From positions 186,001 to 250,000 of the forward strand of contig JBCDCY010000004.1 of assembly GCA_039180875.1 (NCBI GenBank): a stretch of DNA of 64,000 nucleotides, in the 5' to 3' direction. The DNA comes from JBCDCY01 sp039180875 (GTDB lineage Bacteria > Pseudomonadota > Alphaproteobacteria > Rhodobacterales > Rhodobacteraceae). The stretch's first letter is position 1. The number at the start of each line of letters is the position of its first letter. The notes beneath the pieces were generated by a model. That model did not search any database and was not told where the DNA came from. It saw only the letters and a list, made by a program, of their open reading frames with translations. The translations under genes were made by a program, and so were the position numbers. Below are positions 34,314-44,089 of this stretch, one piece after another.

Positions 34314-36377
34314 ATCGCCGGGGCCCGGGGGACCGGCGCCGAAAGGGCGCCGGCCCGCGGCCCTGAAAGGCGCCTCGGGGTCTACAGCCTCGGCTTTCTC
34401 TGGCAACCCCATCTCCGCCACATCCTGCGGCTCGCCGGCTGGCGCGTTGGCCCCGGCCTGCCGTTCGGGCCGATGGACGCGGTGGGCGTCTGGGGCCAGC
34501 GCGGCGTCGCGCGGCGGGGCTTTGCCGCGGCGCGGCGCTTCCGGCGCCCGGTCGTGGTGGTGGAGGATGCGTTCCTGCGCTCCGTCCAACCCGGGCGGGA
34601 GGAGCCGCCGGCGGGCCTGCTGATCGACGAGACCGGCGTCTACTACGACGCCAACGCGCCGTCTGCCATCGAGGATCTGCTGGCGAGCGACCTGACGGAG
34701 GAGGCGTTGGCGCGGGCCCGCGCCGGCCTCGCGCTCTTCCGTCGCCTTGGGCTCTCCAAGTACAACGCCTGGGATCTCGCCGCGCCCCTGCCGGAGCCCG
34801 GTTTCGTCCTGGTGGTCGACCAGACGCGCGATGACGCCTCCATCGCCGGGGCGGGCGCCACGGCGGCGACCTTCGATGCGATGCTGGCCGCCGCCCGCGC
34901 GGAGAACCCGGGCGCACGCATCCTCCTCCGCCCCCATCCCGAGGTCGTGGCCGGGCGGAAGCGTGGGCACTTGCGCGGCGGCGGCGATGTCGGCGTCCTC
35001 CCCCCCAACCTGCCCCCCGCCGCAGTGCTCGCCCGGGCGGCGCGGGTCTACACCGTCTCCTCCCAACTGGGGTTCGAGGCGATCCTGGCCGGCCACCGCC
35101 CCCGGGTCTTCGGCCTGCCGTTCTATGCCGGCTGGGGTCTGTCGGATGACGAGATGACGTCGCCCCGCCGGGGCAAGGTACGCTCGGCCGAGGCGGTGTT
35201 CTCCGCCGCGATGCTGGAGGCGCCCACCTGGTACGACCTCTACGACCGCGGACCGGCGACGTTCGAGGACGCGGCGACCGGCCTCGCTGTCCGCGCGGCA
35301 GCCCACCGTCTGGCGCCAAGGGGGGCGGTCTGCCACGGCATGCGGCTTTGGAAGCGCCCGGCGGTTGCGTCGTTCCTGCGGGGCGGCCCCGTGCGGTTCG
35401 AGGATGATGCCGCCCGCGCCGTCTCTCGCGCCGCTGCCGGGAAGCAGCCGCTCTTCGTCTGGGCGGGGCGGGAGACGGCGGATCTCGCTGCCCGGTGTGC
35501 GGCCGCCGAGGTGCCGCTTTTCCGGGTGGAGGACGGGTTTCTCCGCTCCGCCGGCCTCGGTGCGGCGCTGGTGCCGGCGCTCTCCCTCGTCTTCGACGAT
35601 CTCGGGATCTACTACGACCCTGGCCGGCCGAGCCGGCTTGAGGCGCTCATCGCCGAAGCGGTGGAGCTGCCGGAAGACGCCCTCGACCGCGCCCGGCGGC
35701 TGCGGGAGGGCATCGTCAGCGCCGGCCTCAGCAAGTACAATGTCGGCGAAGCGGCGGCGATCGAGGTGCCGGCCGGGCGCCAGGTGATCCTGGTGCCGGG
35801 CCAGGTGGAGGACGACGCCTCCATCCGCCTCGGCGCTTCCGATGTCCGCACCAATCTCGGCCTGCTCGAGGCAACCCGGGCGGCCAATCCCGAGGTATTC
35901 CTGATCTACAAGCCCCACCCCGACGTGGAGGCTGGTCTGCGCCAGGGCAGAGTGCCGGAGGCGGCGCTCACCAGCCTCGCCGACCACGTCGCCCGGAGAG
36001 CCGATCCGGCGTCCTTGCTCGCCCGGGCCGATGCGGTCTGGACCATGACCTCGCTTATGGGGTTCGAGGCGCTGCTGCGGGGGGTCCCGGTCCACACCCT
36101 CGGCCAGCCGTTCTACGCCGGCTGGGGCCTGACCCAGGACCACGGCCCGCCCGTGGCGCGGCGCACGGCGCGGCCAGGCCTCGATGCCCTCGTCCACGCC
36201 GCATTGATTGACTACCCGACCTACCGCGACCCGGTCAGCCGCCTGCCCGCGCCGCCGGAGGTCATCGTGCGCCGCCTCTCCGCCCCCAGCGGGCGGGTGC
36301 CGCGCCAAGATCCGGCGCTGCGGCTGCTGGCGAAGGCCCAGGGGCTTTTCGCCAGCTACGCCCATTGGTGGCGCTGA
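34314..36377 (+). CDS. kpsC: Capsule polysaccharide biosynthesis protein (KpsC-like), start unclear
   Basis: At least 634 residues from the ATG at 34473, but KpsC similarity begins earlier: GVYSLGFLWQPHLRHIL, coded from 34377, matches the normal KpsC N-terminus. The frame is open from 34272 with no ATG, GTG or TTG before 34473; ATC at 34314 and CTG at 34287 are the only near-start codons, so the position given is a guess. Two Capsule_synth-like halves repeat the same motifs (VEDAFLRSVQPG / VEDGFLRSAGLG; IYYDP, LSKYN, FYAGWGL twice), the KpsC duplication. KpsC alternates with KpsS in building the poly-Kdo linker. Convergent with ribD, 9 bases apart. Confidence 0.8.
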   Translation: MAGARGTGAERAPARGPERRLGVYSLGFLWQPHLRHILRLAGWRVGPGLPFGPMDAVGVWGQRGVARRGFAAARRFRRPVVVVEDAFLRSVQPGREEPPAGLLIDETGVYYDANAPSAIEDLLASDLTEEALARARAGLALFRRLGLSKYNAWDLAAPLPEPGFVLVVDQTRDDASIAGAGATAATFDAMLAAARAENPGARILLRPHPEVVAGRKRGHLRGGGDVGVLPPNLPPAAVLARAARVYTVSSQLGFEAILAGHRPRVFGLPFYAGWGLSDDEMTSPRRGKVRSAEAVFSAAMLEAPTWYDLYDRGPATFEDAATGLAVRAAAHRLAPRGAVCHGMRLWKRPAVASFLRGGPVRFEDDAARAVSRAAAGKQPLFVWAGRETADLAARCAAAEVPLFRVEDGFLRSAGLGAALVPALSLVFDDLGIYYDPGRPSRLEALIAEAVELPEDALDRARRLREGIVSAGLSKYNVGEAAAIEVPAGRQVILVPGQVEDDASIRLGASDVRTNLGLLEATRAANPEVFLIYKPHPDVEAGLRQGRVPEAALTSLADHVARRADPASLLARADAVWTMTSLMGFEALLRGVPVHTLGQPFYAGWGLTQDHGPPVARRTARPGLDALVHAALIDYPTYRDPVSRLPAPPEVIVRRLSAPSGRVPRQDPALRLLAKAQGLFASYAHWWR
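34333..34353 (+). other. Strong hairpin at the wza-like/kpsC junction
   Basis: CCGGCGCC (34333-34340), loop GAAAG, GGCGCCGG (34346-34353): a perfect 8-bp stem 20 bases after the upstream stop, without a T-run. It sits inside the apparent 5' coding part of kpsC and could block or steer ribosomes. Confidence 0.5.
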
Positions 36378-36386
36378 CCGCGCGGG

Positions 36387-37523
36387 CTAATCGTCCCCAC
36401 GTTCCCAGATCGTCAGGGTGTCATCGCCGATCCGGGTCTCCGCCGTCAGCCTAAAGCCCGGGGCGTCGGCGAGCGCTTCCAGCCCCAGATCCCCGACGGC
36501 GGCGAGGGCGTCCGACCCAAGCACGCGCCCGGCGGAGAAGAGTGCGATCTCGTCCACCAGTCCGGCGCCGAGCAATCCCGCCGCCAGCCGGCCACCGCCC
36601 TCACAGAGGACGCGCGTGATGCCTCGCGATCCGAGGGCAGAGAGCAGGGCAGAGAGATCCAGCGTCTGTGCCTCGCCCTCGGTCGCCAGCAGGACGGCGC
36701 CGCGGGCGGTCCACGCCCTGCGCCGCGCCTCCTCCGCCGCCTCCGTGTGGGCGAGCCAGAGCGGCGGATCGCCCGCGCTGTCGCCCAGGCGGCTCTCGAG
36801 CGGCAGGGAGAGGCTGCCGTCCGCCACCACCCGCACCGGCGCGGCGGCGAGGCCGAGCTCGCGCACGTCCAGCATCGGATCGTCTGCCCGGGCGGTCCCG
36901 GCGCCGATCAGCACCGCGTCGTGGGTCGCCCGCATCAGATGCACGCGCCGGCGCGCCGCCGGCCCGGTGATCCAACGGCTTTCCCCCGCCGCCGTGGCGA
37001 TGCGGCCGTCGAGGGTGGTCGCGAGCTTCAGCGTCAAACGCGGCCGCCCGGTGCGCTGGCGCATCAGGAAGCTGGCGTTGAGCGCCTCCGCCTCCGCCGC
37101 CCGGCAGCCGATCTCCACCTGTACCTGCGACGCCTCCAGTGCCGCGAATCCCCGGCCGGAAACCCGGGGGTCAGGGTCGATCATCGGCGCCACCACGCGG
37201 GCGACGCCGGCGGCAATCAGCGCCTCGGCGCAGGGAGGGGTGCGACCGTGATGGGCACAGGGCTCCAGGCTGACATAGGCGGTGGCGCCCCGCGCAGCGT
37301 CGCCGGCCTGGGCGAGCGCCATGGCCTCCGCATGGGGTCGTCCGCCCGGCTGGGTCCAGCCGCGGCCGGCGACATGGCCCGCGGCCGAGACGATCACGCA
37401 ACCGACCGCGGGGTTGGGCCAGACCCGCCCGAGGCCGCGCCGGGCGAGGCCCAGGGCATGGTCCATCCAGCGCACGTCGTCGTCGTTGGCCGCGGCGGCG
37501 ACGACGGTCGGGCGCGCCGCCAT
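36387..37523 (-). CDS. ribD: Riboflavin deaminase/reductase RibD
   Basis: 378 residues. The N-terminal deaminase has the zinc motif GGRPHAEAMA and PCAHHGRTPPC; the C-terminal reductase has LKLATTLDGRIA and RVLCEGGGRLAAGLL. It deaminates and reduces the pyrimidine intermediate of riboflavin synthesis. ATG at 37523 is chosen 4 bases after the nrdR stop; the frame upstream to 37637 is an arginine/serine-rich shadow of nrdR. Confidence 0.94.
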   Translation of the reverse strand: MAARPTVVAAAANDDDVRWMDHALGLARRGLGRVWPNPAVGCVIVSAAGHVAGRGWTQPGGRPHAEAMALAQAGDAARGATAYVSLEPCAHHGRTPPCAEALIAAGVARVVAPMIDPDPRVSGRGFAALEASQVQVEIGCRAAEAEALNASFLMRQRTGRPRLTLKLATTLDGRIATAAGESRWITGPAARRRVHLMRATHDAVLIGAGTARADDPMLDVRELGLAAAPVRVVADGSLSLPLESRLGDSAGDPPLWLAHTEAAEEARRRAWTARGAVLLATEGEAQTLDLSALLSALGSRGITRVLCEGGGRLAAGLLGAGLVDEIALFSAGRVLGSDALAAVGDLGLEALADAPGFRLTAETRIGDDTLTIWERGDD

Positions 37524-37527
37524 GGCC

Positions 37528-38007
37528 TCAGCCGTCTCCGTCGCCGACCTTTGCGACCGCGGGGCGGAGCTCGTGCACGAACTCCTCGAAATCGTCCGCC
37601 GCCTGGAAGTTCTTGTAGACGCTGGCAAAACGGACATAGGCGACGGTATCGATGCGGGCGAGCGTCTCCATCACGATCTCACCGATGCTGTCGGAGGGGA
37701 CGTCGGCATCGCCCATGCTCTCCAACCGGCGCACGATGCCGGAGATCATCTGGTCCACCCGCTCCGGCTCGATCGGCCGTTTCTGCAGGGCGATGCGGAT
37801 CGAACGCTCCAGCTTGTCGCGGTCGAACGGCTCCCGCCGGCCGGATTTCTTGATCACCACCAGATCGCGCAGTTGCACCCGTTCGTAGGTGGTGAAGCGG
37901 CCGGCGCAGGCCGGGCAATAGCGCCGCCGCCGGATCGCCACATGGTCCTCGGCCGGGCGCGAGTCCTTCACCTGGGTCTCGGTGTTGCCGCAAAACGGGC
38001 AGCGCAT
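37528..38007 (-). CDS. nrdR: Transcriptional repressor NrdR
   Basis: 159 residues from MRCPFCGNTETQVKDSR: a zinc ribbon (CPFC ... CPACAGRFTTYE) followed by an ATP-cone (VIKKSGRREPFDRDKLERSI). NrdR represses ribonucleotide reductase genes in response to dATP/ATP. The family start is at 38007; an ATG at 38016 sits directly against a GGAGGG. nrdR-ribD order is common in Proteobacteria. Confidence 0.95.
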   Translation of the reverse strand: MRCPFCGNTETQVKDSRPAEDHVAIRRRRYCPACAGRFTTYERVQLRDLVVIKKSGRREPFDRDKLERSIRIALQKRPIEPERVDQMISGIVRRLESMGDADVPSDSIGEIVMETLARIDTVAYVRFASVYKNFQAADDFEEFVHELRPAVAKVGDGDG

Positions 38008-38231
38008 GGGCCCCATCCCTCCGCCGAGTGCGCATCAGATGGCGCGGGACTATAGGGGCCGTGCCAGACTTTGGGTAGGGGGAGAATAGCCCCACCAGAT
38101 GCAGTGTTGGCTGAGCGTGGCCCTCAGGTCGCGCCCCGCGCGGCGCCACGCGCGCTTGCCCGCCCCGGCCCCGGCGCCTAAACCGGGCGGCGGGTGTTAA
38201 ACGTCGGCGTGTTGGGCCGGAGGGGGAGCGC

Positions 38232-39473
38232 GTGAAGATCCTTTTTGTGCACGAGAATTATCCGGCCCAGTTCGGCCAGTTCGGCGGCTGGCTCCGGGAT
38301 CAGCACGGCTGGGACGTGGCCTTCGCCACCGCCCGCAAGGGTCTGACGCCCGAGAACACCCGCATGCGCATCCTGCCCTTCGAGGTGCACCGCGAGCCGA
38401 CGGAGGGGGTGCACCCTTACGCCAAGGATTTCGAGAAGGCGGTGATCGCCGGGCAGGGCGCCGCCCGGGCCTTCGTCGCCGCCCGCGATGCCGGGTTCCA
38501 GCCCGACATCGTGATGGCCCATTCCGGCTGGGGCCCCGGGATCTACGCCAAGGACATCTGGCCGACCGCGGTCTATGTGCCCTATTTCGAGTGGTACTAT
38601 CAGTACCCGCCGAAGGACTCCGTCCACCTCCGCACCCACAACCCCAACCTCAACTCCAAGCTCTACCAGCGCACCCGGAACGCGCCCTTCTGGGCCGATA
38701 TCGTCGAGGCCGATCTGGGCCTGGTGCCCACCGTCTTTCAGGCCGATCAGTTCCCGGCCTTCTTCCGCGACAAGCTGCGGGTGATCCACGACGGCATCGA
38801 CGTCGACATGCACGCCCCCGATCCCGAGGCGCGGGTCGATATCGCCGGGATCGCGCTGCCGGAGGGGGCGGAGGTGCTGACCTTCGTCACCCGCGGCATG
38901 GAGCCCCATCGTGGCTTTCCCCAGTTCATGCGCGCGGTCGAGGCGCTGCAACCGCTCCGCCCCAACCTCCACGTCGTGATCGGCGGAGAGGACCGGGTGG
39001 CCTACGGCGACAAGAACAAGGACGGCGAGAAAAGCTGGAAGACCAAGATGCTCGACGAGCTCGCGCTCGACCTCTCCCGCATCCACTTCACCGGCCTTTT
39101 GCCGCGCAAAGACTATGTGCGCCTGCTGCAGGCCACGGACGTGCATTTCTATGCCTCGACGGAGTTCGTGCTCTCCTGGTCGATGCTGGAGGCGATGAGC
39201 GTCGGCTGCCTTCTCGTCGCCTCCGACACCGCCCCGGTCAGGGAGTTCATGACGGACGGGGAGACCGGGCTGCTCACCGATTTCCACGATGTCGGGCGCA
39301 TCGTCGCGACGCTGGAGAAGGCGTTGGACGAGCGTGACGACCTCACGATCCTCGGCCGCCATGCCCGGGCGCGGATCGTGAACCTCTACGCCGCCGGCAA
39401 GGTCTGGACGGAGAAGAAGGCGCTGCTCGAGTCCCTGGTGGGCGCGAAGGCCCTGGCGGAGCAGGCGGTGTGA
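38232..39473 (+). CDS. Glycosyltransferase family 4 protein
   Basis: 413 residues with a GT-B fold: MKILFVHENYPAQFGQ N-terminus, FYASTEFVLSWSMLEAMSVG and APVREFMTDGETGLLTDFHD (nucleotide-sugar E-x7-E region). GTG start with GGGGGAG upstream. It has an uncommon central region (WYYQYPPKDSVHLRTHNPN) seen in a proteobacterial 'glycosyl transferase family 4' group. Donor and acceptor unknown; surface polysaccharide is likely given the window. The stop overlaps the MFS gene (GTGA). Confidence 0.87.
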   Translation: MKILFVHENYPAQFGQFGGWLRDQHGWDVAFATARKGLTPENTRMRILPFEVHREPTEGVHPYAKDFEKAVIAGQGAARAFVAARDAGFQPDIVMAHSGWGPGIYAKDIWPTAVYVPYFEWYYQYPPKDSVHLRTHNPNLNSKLYQRTRNAPFWADIVEADLGLVPTVFQADQFPAFFRDKLRVIHDGIDVDMHAPDPEARVDIAGIALPEGAEVLTFVTRGMEPHRGFPQFMRAVEALQPLRPNLHVVIGGEDRVAYGDKNKDGEKSWKTKMLDELALDLSRIHFTGLLPRKDYVRLLQATDVHFYASTEFVLSWSMLEAMSVGCLLVASDTAPVREFMTDGETGLLTDFHDVGRIVATLEKALDERDDLTILGRHARARIVNLYAAGKVWTEKKALLESLVGAKALAEQAV

Positions 39474-40783
39474 TCCGAGGGCGCGCCGGGCCGCTCTACT
39501 ACGGCTGGATCGTCGTCGCCGTCGCCTTCGTCACCATGGGCATCGCGGTCACCTGCCGCACCGCCTTTTCCCTGCTCTACCCGGAGGTGCTGGACGAGTT
39601 CGGCTGGGACCGGGGGGCGACGGCGGGGGCCTACTCCATCGGCTTCGTCGCCTCGACCGCCATGCTGCCGATCATCGGCATCCTGATGGACCGCTCGGGC
39701 CCGCGGCTGGTGATCCCCCTCGGCGCCGTGCTGGTGGCGGTCGGCCTGGTACTGACGACAACCGTGGAAAGCCTGGTGGGCTTCTACCTCGCCATGGGGG
39801 TGCTGGTGATCAACGGCTCCATGGCCATGAGCTATATCGTGCATTCGATGTTCCTGCCGGCCTGGTTCGTGCGCAACCGGGGCCTGGCGATCGGCATCGC
39901 CTTTGCCGGCGTGGGGGTGGGGGGCATCCTGCTTTTACCGCTCATCCAGTGGGTGATCGACGCCGATGGCTGGCGTACGGCCTGCCTGGCCCTCGCCGCC
40001 CTGGTGCTGGTGGTGATCGTGCCGCTGAACGCGCTTTTCCAGCGGGCCCGGCCGGCCGATCTCGGCCTGGAGATCAGCCCGGCCGAGCGCACCCTCGACC
40101 GGGACGGCGCGGCGGTGGAGGTGGTGGTCGATGCCGACTGGGCGGGGACGGAGTGGACGCCGGCCCGGGCGCTCCGCACCCGGCGGTTCTGGTGGGTGGC
40201 GACGGCGATGGGGGGCTCGCTTTTCGTCTGGTACGGGCTGCAGGCGCACCAGACGCGGCTGCTGCTCGACGCCGGCTTCGATGCGAGCTTTGCCGCCCGG
40301 GCGCTCGGCTTCGTCGCGTTCTGCGGCATCGCTGGGCAAATCGCCATCGGCGCGCTCTCGGACCGCATCGGGCGGGAGGGGGCCTGGACCATCGCCATGG
40401 GCGGCTTCTCCATCGCCATCCTCGCCTTCCTGGGGCTGGAGGCGGAGGCCGCGCCCTGGCTGGTCTACGTCGCGATCGTGGCCCAGGGACTGTTCGGCAG
40501 CGGCATCGCCTCCGTCTTCGGCGCGGTGATCACGGAGATCTTCGCCGGCGCGCGCCTGGCCACGATCTTCGCCCTGGTCAGCCTTTGCGGCAATATCGGC
40601 GCGGGGCTCGGCGCCTGGTCGCTCGGCGCGCTGCACGACGTGACCGGCAGCTACGCGCCGGGCTTCTGGCTTTGTCTCGGGGCGGCGCTCACGTCGATTG
40701 TGGCGATTTGGCTGGCCTCGCCCGGGCAGGTGCGGCAGACGCCGCTGCGCGCGCGGCAGCGGGATCGCGCAATTGCTTCATGA
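39470..40783 (+). CDS. MFS transporter
   Basis: 437 residues, twelve membrane helices in two halves. The OFA/MCP-like pattern (YYGWIVVAVAFVTMG in helix 1, DRSGPRLVIPLGAVL in the loop 2-3 motif A position, SDRIGREGAWTIAMGG in loop 8-9) suggests a carboxylate or related small-molecule transporter. GTG start overlapping the glycosyltransferase stop. Its last 95 bases overlap the 3' end of the thioesterase gene on the other strand. Confidence 0.88.
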   Translation: MIRGRAGPLYYGWIVVAVAFVTMGIAVTCRTAFSLLYPEVLDEFGWDRGATAGAYSIGFVASTAMLPIIGILMDRSGPRLVIPLGAVLVAVGLVLTTTVESLVGFYLAMGVLVINGSMAMSYIVHSMFLPAWFVRNRGLAIGIAFAGVGVGGILLLPLIQWVIDADGWRTACLALAALVLVVIVPLNALFQRARPADLGLEISPAERTLDRDGAAVEVVVDADWAGTEWTPARALRTRRFWWVATAMGGSLFVWYGLQAHQTRLLLDAGFDASFAARALGFVAFCGIAGQIAIGALSDRIGREGAWTIAMGGFSIAILAFLGLEAEAAPWLVYVAIVAQGLFGSGIASVFGAVITEIFAGARLATIFALVSLCGNIGAGLGAWSLGALHDVTGSYAPGFWLCLGAALTSIVAIWLASPGQVRQTPLRARQRDRAIAS

Positions 40784-41153
40784 CGGTGGACGCGGTGGCG
40801 ATGGTGGTGCCCGCCGCATCCTCCACCACCGCCTCCAGGAACTTGGTCGCCCGGCCGCCGCCGGTGATCCGGGCCCGGGCCGTCAGGGTGCCCGCGCGGG
40901 CGGGCGCGAGGTAGTTGGCGGTCATCGAGACGGTGGTGACCGGCGGCAGCGTGGCCCGATCCAGCTCCGCCGCCATGGTCATGCCGCAGGCGATGTCGAG
41001 CAGGCTCGCCAGGATGCCGCCATGCACCACGCCGTGACGATTAAGATGCCGCTCGCCGAGGCTGAGGGTGACGAAGGGCGTCGCCTCCTCCGGCACATGG
41101 ATGACGTAGCCGATCAGGCGCTGGGCGCCGGTCTCGTCCGTCAGCCGGCGCAT
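40689..41153 (-). CDS. PaaI-type thioesterase
   Basis: 154 residues with a hotdog fold: HLNRHGVVHGGILASLLDIACGM (catalytic region with HGG) and MTANYLAPARAGTLTARARI. Such enzymes hydrolyse acyl-CoA, often phenylacetyl- or aromatic acyl-CoA intermediates. It starts 7 bases beyond the stop of the small acyl-CoA dehydrogenase, likely same operon. The C-terminal Ala/Arg-rich tail (~25 residues) lies in the overlap with the MFS gene and is unlike other PaaI ends. Confidence 0.83.
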   Translation of the reverse strand: MRRLTDETGAQRLIGYVIHVPEEATPFVTLSLGERHLNRHGVVHGGILASLLDIACGMTMAAELDRATLPPVTTVSMTANYLAPARAGTLTARARITGGGRATKFLEAVVEDAAGTTIATASTVMKQLRDPAAARAAASAAPARARPAKSPQST

Positions 41154-41160
41154 GGGGCCG

Positions 41161-42294
41161 TCAGGCCCCCGCACGGCCGAGGGTGACGAAGCGGTCGAGA
41201 TGGTGATCGCTGTCGCCCAACTGGTGGTCGATCATGATGATCCGCTTGGCGTAGTGGCCGAGGGGGTATTCCCAGGTCATGGCGATGCCGCCGTGCAGCT
41301 GGATGCACTCCTCCGCCACCCGCTTGCCGACCCGGCCGACCAGGCTTTTGGCGGCGGAGACGGCGCGCTCCCGCTCCGTCCGTTCGCCGTCCAGCAGGCT
41401 GGCGGCGCGGATGACGGCAGAGCGAACCTGCTCGATCTCGATCACCATCTCGACCGCGCGGTGCTGCAGGGCCTGGAAGCTGCCGATGGGCCGGCCGAAC
41501 TGCTTGCGGTCGCGGAGATAGGCTACGGTCATGTCCTTCGCGGTCTCCATCGCGCCGAGCGCCTCGGCCGAAAGGGCGAGGGCGCCGGCCGCGATCGTCT
41601 CCTCCAGCAGGGCAAAGCCATCGTCGACGGTGCCGAGCACGGCGTCGGGCCCAACGACCACCCCGTCGAGCCAGATATCGGCCGCCGCCGCGCCGTCGAT
41701 CATCGGATAGGCCCGGCGGCGCACGCCTGTCGCCTCTGGATCCACCAGGAACAGCGTCAGGCCGTCGGCCGCATCGTCGCTGCCGGAGGTGCGGGCACTG
41801 ACGACCAATCGCTCCGCCGCGCCGCCGCCGTAGACGACGGCCTTCACCCCGTCGAGGCGCCAGCCATCGCCGTCCATCACCGCCCGGGTCCGGACATGGG
41901 AGAGGTCGTAGCGCGACGTCGGCTCGTAATGCGCAAGCGCCAGCTGTTGCTCCCCCGCCAGCGCCGCCTCGACCAGCTCCGCCGGCCCCCCGGCCGTGGC
42001 GATCAACCGGGCGCCGAGGACGCCGGTCGCCAGAAACGGCTCCACCGCCAGCGCTCGCCCCAGCTCCTCGAAGACCACGGCGATGTCGAAGCCGCTGCCG
42101 CCGAAGCCGCCCGCCGCCTCCGGCACCAGGGCGCCGACGATGCCGAGCTCGGCCATCTTGGCCCAGATCTCCAGCGCGTAGCCCGGGCCGTCATGGGCGA
42201 TCTTGTTGCGCAGCTCCGGCCCGTAGCTGTCGCGCAGGAAGCGGGAGAGGGTGTCCGCCACCATCCGGCGGTCGTCGGTCAGCGAAAAATCCAT
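41161..42294 (-). CDS. Acyl-CoA dehydrogenase, small partner
   Basis: 377 residues: ACAD N-terminal helical domain (MDFSLTDDRRMVADTLSRFL), GGFGGSGFDIAVVFEELGR, middle beta domain, and C-terminal LHGGIAMTWEYPLGHYAKR. The usual catalytic Glu-containing motif is not clear, as in the PimD/FadE-type small partners that pair with a larger ACAD. It starts 3 bases after the stop of the larger gene, so a heteromeric dehydrogenase is likely. Substrate unknown (dicarboxyl-, steroid side-chain or branched acyl-CoA are options). Confidence 0.85.
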   Translation of the reverse strand: MDFSLTDDRRMVADTLSRFLRDSYGPELRNKIAHDGPGYALEIWAKMAELGIVGALVPEAAGGFGGSGFDIAVVFEELGRALAVEPFLATGVLGARLIATAGGPAELVEAALAGEQQLALAHYEPTSRYDLSHVRTRAVMDGDGWRLDGVKAVVYGGGAAERLVVSARTSGSDDAADGLTLFLVDPEATGVRRRAYPMIDGAAAADIWLDGVVVGPDAVLGTVDDGFALLEETIAAGALALSAEALGAMETAKDMTVAYLRDRKQFGRPIGSFQALQHRAVEMVIEIEQVRSAVIRAASLLDGERTERERAVSAAKSLVGRVGKRVAEECIQLHGGIAMTWEYPLGHYAKRIIMIDHQLGDSDHHLDRFVTLGRAGA

Positions 42295-42297
42295 GCC

Positions 42298-43491
<1,194 letters not shown>

Positions 43492-43588
43492 GATGTCCCG
43501 CCCCTCTTCCGGCTGCGATATCGTCAGGATCAGAGCTAGCGGCGGCGCTTGCGGAAGCCAAGGCGCAATCGCCGGGGAGGAATCATCG

Positions 43589-43640
43589 ACTTCCGGAGCG
43601 TGGAAGTGAGTCGTCGCGCGCAATCGTCGTTGTTCGACGA
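43589..43640. promoter_or_regulatory. Two inverted repeats upstream of the dehydrogenase operon
   Basis: ACTTCC (43589-43594) with GGAAGT (43602-43607), and TCGTCG (43624-43629) with CGACGA (43635-43640), lie 98-149 bases before the large dehydrogenase start. TetR-type operators near acyl-CoA dehydrogenases look like this, but no consensus is recognised. Confidence 0.3.
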
Positions 43641-43774
43641 AACGAGACAATAACCATCGAGTTGATCGAGTCGCCGCGAGAGCAAGAACGCTGTGGACAA
43701 ACTCACCAGCGCTTCACAACCTGAGGTCTTCATGAATACAACCACAGGGTGAGTAGTCGGGATGTTTTTTTCTC

Positions 43775-43814
43775 AAACCGTCTTAAACCGTCGACGGCTT
43801 TCTGATACTTTAAT
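43775..43814 (+). promoter_or_regulatory. Direct repeats and -10-like box before a candidate small RNA
   Basis: AAACCGTC occurs at 43775-43782 and 43785-43792, 10 bases apart (one helix turn). TTTAAT at 43809-43814 matches five of six -10 positions. No good -35 lies at the usual distance, as at activator-dependent promoters. Confidence 0.35.
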
Positions 43815-43815
43815 G

Positions 43816-43887
43816 GATGTAGCGAGTGTGTGTGCAAGCGTTTTCAGGCCTGACCGGTCGCACCTCTGGTGCGGCCGGCTTTTTTTG
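43816..43887 (+). ncRNA. Candidate small RNA ending in an intrinsic terminator
   Basis: A ~70-base stretch between the -10-like box and a strong terminator. The region 43492-44089 has clearly lower GC than its surroundings and no credible gene on either strand; the flanking genes point away to the left (dehydrogenases) or end from the right (creatininase), so a plus-strand terminator needs its own transcript. Exact 5' end unknown. Confidence 0.35.
43854..43886 (+). terminator. Intrinsic terminator
   Basis: 11-bp stem (43854-43864 with 43868-43878; one T-G wobble), TCT loop, and seven Ts at 43880-43886. The best rho-independent terminator in the window, oriented rightward, with no plus-strand gene upstream. 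Confidence 0.8.
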
Positions 43888-44089
43888 CCTAATGCAGTCG
43901 AAATTAGGGCGCCGGGCCGGGCTGTCCAGTCTCGCCTCGGCGGTCCTCCGCCCATTCCGTTTTGCAACGCTTTGAAAGATGGGGCGAATCTTGTCTGTCG
44001 GCCGACGACGCTGTCCGTGACGTCTTCGCTCGCCTCGCGAGCCCCCTGGCCGGACGCGGCGGATCCGACGGAAGGGCCCCGAACGCGCC

